Assembly: GCA_045544455.1 (NCBI GenBank)
Contig: JAZPYZ010000023.1
Location: 1-64,000, forward strand
Direction of reading: 5' to 3'
DNA from: JAZPYZ01 sp045544455
Lineage (GTDB): Bacteria; Bacillota; Clostridia; Oscillospirales; Acutalibacteraceae
Length of the DNA: 64,000 nt
Under the pieces are notes generated by a model. That model ran no database searches. It had not been told where the DNA came from and saw only the letters and a list, made by a program, of their open reading frames with translations. Positions 51,119-59,100 of this stretch are shown here, one piece after another. The stretch's first letter is position 1, and every line of letters starts with the position of its first letter. Position numbers and translations under genes: made by a program.

Positions 51119-51628
51119 TTACAGAACCAAAGACGGGGCCGTATAGATTCTGCCAGCCAGTTCTTGGTTAAGCATATACAAACTCTTGGGATCGGTTCCG
51201 AAAAGATCCATCTTAGTAATCATATCGTTGGCATTGGTTTCTTCTTCGCCTTGTTCTTTTACAAACCAATCCAAAAATTGCATGGTGCGAAAATCTTTGA
51301 CATCGTACGCGGCCGCGTAGATGTCGTGAATCAGCGAGGTCACATATTCCTCGTGTTCCAACCCAGCTTTTAACACATCCATGTGGCAGGTAAAGGTTTT
51401 GTTAGGTTTATCGATCGCCTCAAGAACGACCGTTTGATTCTCGTTTTGCAAATATTGATAAAACAGCATCGCGTGGTCGCGTTCCTCTTGCGCTTGGATC
51501 ATATACCAGTTGGCAAATCCATCCAGACCTTGCGCTTTGAAATAGTTCGAAAAGTCCAGATACAGATACGCCGAGTAAAACTCCTTGTTGATCTGTTGAT
51601 TTAACAGTTCATATACCTTAGCGTTCAT
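51119..51628 (-). CDS. ftn: non-haem ferritin
   Basis: 169 residues. The four-helix ferritin core has its ferroxidase ligands in NKEFYSAYLYLD, QAQEERDHAMLFYQYL and WFVKEQGEEE. It stores iron and oxidises Fe2+. AAGGAGG lies upstream of the chosen ATG. It follows desulfoferrodoxin by 20 bp, so both are expressed together against superoxide and free iron. Confidence 0.95.
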   Translation of the reverse strand: MNAKVYELLNQQINKEFYSAYLYLDFSNYFKAQGLDGFANWYMIQAQEERDHAMLFYQYLQNENQTVVLEAIDKPNKTFTCHMDVLKAGLEHEEYVTSLIHDIYAAAYDVKDFRTMQFLDWFVKEQGEEETNANDMITKMDLFGTDPKSLYMLNQELAGRIYTAPSLVL

Positions 51629-51648
51629 CGTATGAGATTCCCTCCTTG

Positions 51649-52032
51649 TTATATATCGGTTTTCCAAAGACCGTGCAGATTGCAGTACGCATAAACGGCT
51701 ACCGGTTTTTCATCGGCCAGAGCAAACGTCACAACGGGCGCTTTACCAACGGCCAAACATTTGCGTTGACCACCCCGATCGGTTTGAAGATATACCCACA
51801 AAATGCTGTGTTCTTCGGCCATTGGATGTTCCACCGAACCGACAGTCACGGTTACCGTCTTTCCGTCGACGGCAACCACCGGAAGATGTTTCTCCTGGCT
51901 TGCCTCGACAACACCCGGTTCCAACTTGGTCATTTTTTGACCGCAGCACATCATGGGAACACCGGCATCGTGAATCATGCCGATCAGGTTTCCGCAATGT
52001 TCACACACGTAAAACTTGTTATTGTCACACAT
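51649..52032 (-). CDS. dfx: desulfoferrodoxin (superoxide reductase, 2Fe-SOR)
   Basis: 127 residues. The N-terminal desulforedoxin domain has FYVCEHCGN and MMCCGQ, the four Cys of Fe center I. The SOR domain has the iron ligands EKHLPVV, VGSVEHPMAEEHSILWVYL and the C-terminal YCNLHGLW. It reduces superoxide without making oxygen, as usual in anaerobes. TAGGAGG precedes the ATG. A promoter (TTGCAA, 17 bp, TATACT; 52062-52090, minus) serves the dfx-ftn operon. Confidence 0.95.
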   Translation of the reverse strand: MCDNNKFYVCEHCGNLIGMIHDAGVPMMCCGQKMTKLEPGVVEASQEKHLPVVAVDGKTVTVTVGSVEHPMAEEHSILWVYLQTDRGGQRKCLAVGKAPVVTFALADEKPVAVYAYCNLHGLWKTDI

Positions 52033-52061
52033 AGTTCGTTTCCTCCTATTTGTTTTTATAC

Positions 52062-52090
52062 AGTATACCATAACTATGCGCATTTTGCAA
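52062..52090 (-). promoter_or_regulatory. promoter of dfx-ftn
   Basis: Minus strand: TTGCAA (52085-52090), 17 bp, TATACT (52062-52067). Confidence 0.7.
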
Positions 52091-52129
52091 CGCAACTATC
52101 CATACTGGCGTTTTTATACATATGTTATT

Positions 52130-52219
52130 CTTCAAACAGATCGTATGCGAGAGCAGATACTTGGCGGTGTCGTTGGCGCAATACGTGCTAAAGTCACCTG
52201 TGGTGGTTGCGATCTTCAT
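52130..52219 (-). pseudogene. N-terminal remnant of a sugar isomerase/epimerase-like gene
   Basis: AAAGGAGTGCAACGT precedes an ATG at 52219, reading MKIATTTGDFSTYCANDTAK and on for ~10 residues before the similarity is lost. MKI..TTGDFS is the usual start of xylose-isomerase-like TIM-barrel (AP_endonuc_2) proteins of ~280 residues. The ribosome site is intact but the body is deleted. It was probably the third gene after the DMT exporter and the large unknown gene. Confidence 0.6.
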
Positions 52220-52234
52220 ACACGTTGCACTCCT

Positions 52235-54130
52235 TTATCGATACACGCGAAATGCCGCCGACGAAAAGGCGTGTAATTTGCTTGTCAACGTCACTTGATT
52301 GCCGTTCAACTGAGCTTCGCAACCCACGCACTCGATACGGGAATACGGTTGATCCAACGTGATGACCGGATGCAGTACCGGATCGGCAAAGCAGTTGAGC
52401 ACCGCGACGCTCATCGCGTCGGTGTCTTGTTCACACATCAGGTACAGTTCGGGATTTTTGTCGCAGTATGCCGGAAGCGGCCGGCGCGCCACCCACGGAA
52501 TCGATTCGATCAATATTTCTTGCACCGGATAGTTTTTGTTGATGCCCGAAAGCGCGATACGGGTGACGTAGTCGTACACCGATGCGCCTTCGAACAAAAA
52601 CACCAAAAACCGTTCACCGCTTTCGTTTTCGTAACGGTAGGCAACGGGCGGTTCTCCGTTCGAAGTGAACAGAACCGGTTCGGCCGCATGCTTGAGAACG
52701 GCATTCAGCACCCGTACTCGTCCATCGGTGATGGGCGATTTGTGTTCGGGATCGTTGGTGGAAAAAAAGCCGATATGTTTATCAACCAGTTTACCAAACG
52801 ACGCGAGCCCCACGTCGACACCGCGTTCGGTCAAGATAACGGCGGCGGTAGCGTCGATGATGGTGCCGTTTTTCAGTTCCGCAAGATCAAGCGCACGGGC
52901 ATTTTCGCCAAACACCGCATTACACACACCCTGTCCGCGGTAGATGGTGGGGATACCGCATTCGCCAAGCATCGTGCCATCTTGCGGCAGGGGCGAATGC
53001 AGTTTTGGCGCAGACAGATCGAGATCGGCATGACGCATCGTATCCGGTGCGGTAACGATCCGCACACCGGCGTTGGCGCCGCACGGAAACAGGGTTCGAA
53101 GTTTCTCATAAAACGACTTGTTTTCTTCGTGCAAGGACAGGTATCCCGTTTCGAAATCGGGACCTGCCACATAGTCAAACATATATTTGAGAATCCCGTT
53201 ATAGTTACCATCGGCACGGGTGGCCACGTCGTACAGTTCCAGATAGGATGCCGGGCAAGTATACCGCGGGCGAGGATATACGTCGCCTTCACTCATCAGT
53301 TCAAACCCTTCGTCACACACGAACGAAGCAAGCATCCGCGCAATTTCGAACACGGTAATCAGTGGGAATTTTCTGGTTTTGGTCGCCCAATACGGCGCAC
53401 CCGTCAACCGCAAGATCGGTTGGTTTTTGCCTGCCAAAATGCGAGCCAGTTCCGGCACGTCGATGCCATCTACGTCCCACGGCGCATAAGCAACGCAGTT
53501 GCACAAAGTAACGTCGGGCGTTTCTTGATCCACCTCAGCACGGATGGCTTTTGCCAATTCGAGCAGACTTTCGTTTTGCGCCCTCAACCAGGCGTCTCGG
53601 TATTTGTTCGGTTGGCCGGTCAAAACATAGGGTTTGATCTGTTCGCGCGTGACCGGTTCGCCGAGAATGTCGCTGATGCGCGCCATATGCAGCGAACACG
53701 CGCAACAGAGATGATCCCCGTGTTGCGACAGACGCAGGTCGTCGTCCAACATCACGATGTCGGGACCGAGCTTGGCCAGATCGGCGACGAAACGCGCGAT
53801 AAACGTTTTAAATTTCTCGCTCAACGGGCAGTTGGCGTGGTGGCGGACGGTCCCTTCTATATCGATCATCGGGGGGAATTCGGGTTCTGCCTCTGCCCCA
53901 TCGACGTGACTGAGAACAGCCCCGTGTCCGATGGTACTGATCCAAACGCCCACTTCAAACCCATGTTGTTTGAAAAAGGCGATGTTGTCTTTAAGGCCTC
54001 CGGGAATGGTGTTACTATCTAACGCCAAAAACACACGGGAAGCACCCGCCCGGTTACAAAGTTCCAGATACTTGTCCCGATTGACGGGATGAATGGTCGA
54101 GTTCATCAACGGTACGGATATTTTATACAT
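52235..54130 (-). CDS. large cytoplasmic protein, probably a glycosidase-like TIM barrel
   Basis: 631 residues, no signal peptide. The first ~340 look like an alpha/beta barrel (KISVPLMNSTIHP, VFLALDSNTIPGG, GFEVGVWISTIG, DIVMLDDDLRLS, followed by a Cys-rich HLCCACSLHM). The middle carries a flavodoxin- or trimerisation-like segment (ADLDLSAPKLHSPLPQDG, DATAAVILTERGVD) and the end a small beta domain. This order resembles GH42/GH-A enzymes with an amidotransferase-like domain, but I cannot name the family. GGAG lies 9 nt before the ATG. It follows a DMT transporter gene. Confidence 0.6.
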   Translation of the reverse strand: MYKISVPLMNSTIHPVNRDKYLELCNRAGASRVFLALDSNTIPGGLKDNIAFFKQHGFEVGVWISTIGHGAVLSHVDGAEAEPEFPPMIDIEGTVRHHANCPLSEKFKTFIARFVADLAKLGPDIVMLDDDLRLSQHGDHLCCACSLHMARISDILGEPVTREQIKPYVLTGQPNKYRDAWLRAQNESLLELAKAIRAEVDQETPDVTLCNCVAYAPWDVDGIDVPELARILAGKNQPILRLTGAPYWATKTRKFPLITVFEIARMLASFVCDEGFELMSEGDVYPRPRYTCPASYLELYDVATRADGNYNGILKYMFDYVAGPDFETGYLSLHEENKSFYEKLRTLFPCGANAGVRIVTAPDTMRHADLDLSAPKLHSPLPQDGTMLGECGIPTIYRGQGVCNAVFGENARALDLAELKNGTIIDATAAVILTERGVDVGLASFGKLVDKHIGFFSTNDPEHKSPITDGRVRVLNAVLKHAAEPVLFTSNGEPPVAYRYENESGERFLVFLFEGASVYDYVTRIALSGINKNYPVQEILIESIPWVARRPLPAYCDKNPELYLMCEQDTDAMSVAVLNCFADPVLHPVITLDQPYSRIECVGCEAQLNGNQVTLTSKLHAFSSAAFRVYR

Positions 54131-54155
54131 AACGGCCATCTCCTATCCTAATAAA

Positions 54156-55010
54156 TTACATATTCATCAACACGACCGAAGCAGTACCCAGCAGCAATCC
54201 GACGTATTGTTTTGGCAAAAGTTTCTCTTTGTAAAACAGCACCGATACCAAGGTGGTCAACAAAATCCCACCGCCCGATATGACCGGAAACATGATCGAA
54301 GCCGCCATGCCGCGCGATACCAACATCATGACAAACAAATTCACCACGCCGTTGGCAACACCGTGCAATACCATCGGCAACAGGGCCGATCGTAAACAGG
54401 GTTTAACGTCTGGTTTCTCTTTGACAAAACTGAGGATAAAAAAGAAACTTGATACAATCAGCAATGCCAAGATCATAAATTCCGATTTGTATTGTCCGTT
54501 AAATCGGAGTTGTTGGGCGGTTTGCACAGTGGAACACAGACCGTTTCCCAAAAATGCCAGCAACACAAACACGCCCCATTTAAGCGTGAATTTGCCGTCC
54601 CCTTTCGTGTTGTTGATCAGGAACAAACTGCACACCAACAAAACCAACCCGATATATAACAGCGCACCGGCACGTTCCTGTAAAAACAACAACCCATAGA
54701 ACGTGGGGATGATCAAGGAATACGAAGTCGCCAAAGACGTAAGCGACAACGATCCTTCCCGGATTGATAAAAACGTAAACAACATAGCCGAACCAAACGC
54801 AGCGGAAAATCCCAACACATAGGGAATCAGCGCAATTTCAAACTGAATTCCTTTCTCATCGGTGCATAGAAACAAAATCGCCGCACTCAGCGTGGTAATC
54901 GCGTTAAATATGTACGTGCCGCGATTTTTGGTTGTTTGGTTGTATTGTTTTTTGGCAATCGACTGAAACAAATTCGCGGTCATCACCACGATTAACAACA
55001 AAGCATTCAT
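54156..55010 (-). CDS. DMT-superfamily (EamA-like) transporter
   Basis: 284 residues with ten membrane helices in two five-helix halves, each with a Gly/Pro-rich end (LIIPTFYGLLFLQERAGALLYIG and ISGGGILLTTLVSVLFYKEKLLPKQYVGLLLG). This is the drug/metabolite transporter fold. Likely substrate: a metabolite handled by the following gene. It diverges from the PocR/AraC regulator. Confidence 0.87.
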   Translation of the reverse strand: MNALLLIVVMTANLFQSIAKKQYNQTTKNRGTYIFNAITTLSAAILFLCTDEKGIQFEIALIPYVLGFSAAFGSAMLFTFLSIREGSLSLTSLATSYSLIIPTFYGLLFLQERAGALLYIGLVLLVCSLFLINNTKGDGKFTLKWGVFVLLAFLGNGLCSTVQTAQQLRFNGQYKSEFMILALLIVSSFFFILSFVKEKPDVKPCLRSALLPMVLHGVANGVVNLFVMMLVSRGMAASIMFPVISGGGILLTTLVSVLFYKEKLLPKQYVGLLLGTASVVLMNM

Positions 55011-55112
55011 TTGCTCACCTCTCCCTCATTATAAAACGTTTTTTCTAAAAAGAAAACCGATATCCGCCTTCATTTTTGCACTTTTTTCCCGAAAAATACA
55101 AAAAGAAAACCG

Positions 55113-55141
55113 TTGACAGATGCGATTCGGTGCTATAGGAT
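55113..55141 (+). promoter_or_regulatory. promoter of the PocR-type regulator
   Basis: TTGACA (55113-55118), 17 bp, TAGGAT (55136-55141), 23 bp before the ATG. The -10 is poor. Confidence 0.5.
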
Positions 55142-55164
55142 AATGAAAAGAGGGTGGTGAACGC

Positions 55165-55983
55165 ATGAAAACGACCTATCATATCGAACAACTCAAAGAT
55201 ATTGTAGATCATATTTGCGAAATTGCCAAAATTAGCATTTGTGTCACCGACACAAAATACAATCCTATTTACCGCTGCGAAAAAGGCAACGATTGTTATT
55301 GCCATGAGATTCAGAAAAGCGAGATCGGCAGGGCGAAATGCCACCATTCGGACATCGAAATGTATCAACAATGCGCCGAAGAAAAACGCCCGATTTCGCG
55401 CATTTGCCATGCCGGCGTGTTGGATACCGTCATTCCCATATTAAAAAGCGACCGAATTGTCGGATTTATCATGTTGGGACGGGTTCGGTGCCAAGAAAAT
55501 CCGGCGTGTATCGACGGGTTGTTGGATTGGGCAACGAATGCCAAAACCATCAAAAAGCATTATGAAAAGCTTACGTATTTATCGGACAAACAACTGTCTG
55601 CAGTAATTCATCTGTTGTCGTATATTGTATTCGAAAACGCCATCGAGATCGATTTTGGCGAATGGATCTACCGCGCTACCGATTATATTGAAACCCATTT
55701 GTCCGACGATTTATCCGTGGCAACGTTGTGTGCTGCGCTGTACGTTTCCAAAAACGCGCTTTATAAAGCCTTTCACGATACGTACGGCTGTACGGTAAAT
55801 CAATACATCACCACCAGGCGAATCGAAACGGCGAAAGATCGTTTGTACAAGACCGGCCAAAGTCCCGTTTTGGTCGCACAATCGGTCGGGTTTGATAACT
55901 ACTCCTATTTTTGTAAACTGTTCAAAAAACGCACCGGCTTTTCACCGGGCTGTTATCGAAAACAAGTCGCACCCAAACCGTAA
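55165..55983 (+). CDS. AraC-family regulator with PocR sensory domain
   Basis: 272 residues. The N-terminal PocR domain (~1-150) has the Cys-rich ligand pocket CEKGNDCYCHEIQ, KCHHSDIEMY, ICHAGVLDTVIPI and IMLGRVRCQ. The C-terminal double HTH is LSVATLCAALYVSKNALYKAFHDTYG and SPVLVAQSVGFDNYSYFCKLFKKRTGFSPGCYR. PocR domains bind small hydrocarbons or sugars. It probably regulates the divergent DMT-hydrolase operon. Confidence 0.92.
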   Translation: MKTTYHIEQLKDIVDHICEIAKISICVTDTKYNPIYRCEKGNDCYCHEIQKSEIGRAKCHHSDIEMYQQCAEEKRPISRICHAGVLDTVIPILKSDRIVGFIMLGRVRCQENPACIDGLLDWATNAKTIKKHYEKLTYLSDKQLSAVIHLLSYIVFENAIEIDFGEWIYRATDYIETHLSDDLSVATLCAALYVSKNALYKAFHDTYGCTVNQYITTRRIETAKDRLYKTGQSPVLVAQSVGFDNYSYFCKLFKKRTGFSPGCYRKQVAPKP

Positions 55984-56000
55984 TCCAAGCTTTCTCAACA

Positions 56001-56030
56001 AACAAGGACACCCGTTTGGGTGTCCTTGTT
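56001..56030 (+). terminator. terminator of the PocR-type regulator
   Basis: A perfect 13-bp stem AACAAGGACACCC with loop GTTT. The same core hairpin recurs at 62647-62670. Confidence 0.88.
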
Positions 56031-56054
56031 TAAATACGTTAGGTTAACTCTCAC

Positions 56055-56090
56055 AAAAAAAGAACCAAGCATTACACTTGGTTCTTTTTT
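56055..56090 (-). terminator. terminator of the surface-protein gene
   Basis: Stem AAAAAAGAACCAAG/CTTGGTTCTTTTTT with loop CATTACA, 30 bp beyond the stop codon. Confidence 0.9.
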
Positions 56091-56120
56091 GTTGTATCTG
56101 GGAACGTTACAGTTTTTGTT

Positions 56121-59100
56121 TTATCCTACCCAAACACCGGATGCGTTAAGATAATACCAAGATCCGTCGTATATCCAACCCGTCTGCATGGCGCCACTCA
56201 CGTTAAAGAAATACCAACTGCCGCCAATGTACTGCCATCCTGTCGCCATAACACCAGATGCGTTAAGATAATACCAGGTTCCATCGTATATCCAACCCGT
56301 CTGCATGACACCGCTTGCGTTAAAGAAATACCAACTGCTGCCAATGTACTGCCATCCTGTCGCCATGGCGCCGCCATCGTTGAGGAAGTACCAAACACCA
56401 CCAGTCAGTTGCCAACCCGTCTGCATGGCACCACTTGCGTTAAAGAAATACCAACTGCTGCCGATGTACTGCCATCCTGTCGCCATGGCGCCGCCATCGT
56501 TGAGATAGTACCAAACACCGCCAATCCGTTGCCAACCCGTCTGCATGGCACCACTCGCGTTAAAGAAATACCAACTGCCGCCAATGTATTGCCATCCTGT
56601 CGCCATGGCGCCGCTATCGTTGAGATAGTACCAAACACCGCCAATCCGTTGCCAACCTGTCTGCATTACTCCATCTTGGTTGAAGAAATACCAGGAGTTT
56701 CCTATGAATTTCCACTGGGTTACCTTTGCTCCGTTTTCGTAAAAACTCCATTTGTTTTCGCTAAGCAACCAGCCGTTTAAGTCTCTACGAATATCTCCGC
56801 AAATATTACAATCAGCATCTCCGGCACTGTCATATGTGTGTTGTGTGCAGACAAGTGAACAATCCACTACTTTAAAGCCCCATTTTGTTACACTTGAATC
56901 TGTAGACAAGCGCAAAATAGCTTTATTGCCGAGAATTTTGACCGTTTCTCCGGCCAGTGACATACCCGTATAACTTTTGATTAAATTGAAATCCGAATCG
57001 TAAATCTCGACATAATCATAGCCCGATTCCAATTCTGTTTCTTCAGAAAACGTGAGGTTGATTTCCGAAACACTTGGCTGCGAATATACCCATGTCATCT
57101 GACTGCTATTATGATAGGGGTGCTCGCTTTCCAAGTCCAAATACTGGTTGGTGATCACATGTGTTGGTATAACCTCAATGCGGCAAGAACTCGGTCTAAT
57201 TAATGGGTTAGTCGAATGCAAGGTGATTTCGACGACACCGGGAAGAAGGGCCGTCACCGAACCATTCTCATCGACGGTAGCCACCGAAGGATTCGAACTG
57301 GTCCAATAAATGGTTTCCGAAAAATCTTCTTGCGCATGAATTATATACTGCAATTGATACGTTTGCTCTTGATGCAAATATTTGGCAGAGGGAGATACCG
57401 ATGTTTTGATTGAAACATCTTGGAAATTTGCATATACAGTCAAATCATAACTCGGCATGGTAAACGTTACGGTATCCGCAGATGCATCCGAAAAATCGAC
57501 ATTACCGTTCGCACTCCAACCATTGAATGCCCACCACGCACCGTTCGAAACAGCCGTAATTGTAATTTCCTCACCGGGAACAAATTGTCCACCGATATCA
57601 CCAATAACCGTACCGCATTCATCCGTAACTACGTTCAACTTGTATTTCTTTTCGCGATTTAACGCAGCGTTAATAACTTGGTGATTATCTAATTGTAACA
57701 ACTCTTCCTTTTCAGATATAACCTCAATATAGAAACGTTGAACGTCTACACCGGAACTTAATTGCGTGAGGTTAACCAAAGTGGAAATAATATGTTCTTT
57801 GCTCACATTTGCTAAACGCTTTTCATAAAGAATAGCGCCATCTTCTTCATCTGCAGAAATTCTTAGTATGGCATCCGTAGGAATGTTGGTTAAGTTTTTA
57901 ACCATAATGTTTGCGAAATCGCTATCATCAACGAGACTTTTTTCGAGTTGAATCTCTAAATCGGTATAGCCGATAGTGATGGACTTTTCGCTAAAATCAT
58001 AGCAAGCCTCGTCCTCATACCAGATTTCGATAGTATACGTTTCGGGTTCCTCGATTGTCTCGGGAATAACGAAATCGTCTAATTCATAGTCCTTTGTTTC
58101 GCCACAACCCAACTGCATATTTTCCAGGGTTATCGTTTTTACTTGCTCATCATCGTTGCAAATATTAACATATACCGTATCCACAGGTTTACTGCCCTTG
58201 TTGCTAACCGTTATCGAAAGAGGGAATTCTTCGCCCGGTTTAACATCCAACTCGCTATAGTTCACGCTATTGAGCTCGATATCAACATCCGGCGAAACGG
58301 CAGAAACGCAAAGGGAAGAAATCTGCGACTCATCATCCGCATAAGTTTCCAGATGCGCTAAATAGGTTGTGTCGTCAACCGAATACCCGTTGACCGTTGC
58401 TGTGAACTCGCTATCGCTGTCATAAAGTTTGTAAACCGAAGACCACTTATTATTCAAATATTTAGCAGCGAAAACGGAAGTAGTGTTACTATCTTCATCA
58501 TCCGAACTGGCGGCCCAAACGATTTGAGGATCCCCATTACCGGTGATCACACTGAAGTTGCTGCTTAAATTATAAGGAGCACTATCAAACACTTGGGAAA
58601 CGCTAAGCCCGTCCGTGCTGTACCAGATATTGTTGTTCTCGTACCAAAGCAACGCTTCGTTTTGATTCGTGTTCAAAAATTGAGGGTTAGAAACTTCGAC
58701 ACCACTTGTGCTAACATCGGTGCTCTGCACTCCGTCCCAAAGCCAAAGTTCGCTATCTTCACTCGTTGAATAATCCGAATCCGAATCCAAAACATAGGCA
58801 ACTTTAACGCTGTTATTCAAAGCACCTACCGCAACATCCATAACCAAACCGTCCGTAGAGATGGTTTTAGTTGTCCATTCTTCAACATCAACCAACGATA
58901 TTTTATGAGTGCTGTTAGAACCAAAAAGGCCGTCTTCCATTTGGTTTGTGGTATAAGCAATCATAGCATCGCCATCGTATGCAACAATCTGAGGCATGAT
59001 ATCCGCATACGAATCGGTAGTGATTTTTTTGGTTGAGATGCTGTTGTTTAACGTGTCTATTTTGGCGTAATAAATTTCAGAAGATTCTGCGATATCCTCG

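Noticed and set aside
52295..54022. 575-codon plus-strand frame opposite the 52235-54130 gene
   Set aside because: Very long, but its His/Arg/Phe-rich text and lack of a ribosome site mark it as a shadow; the minus-strand gene has a good ribosome site and operon position.
56125..56740. Non-coding tandem repeat
   Set aside because: The units are in frame, encode typical aromatic wall-binding repeats and end at the gene's stop codon.
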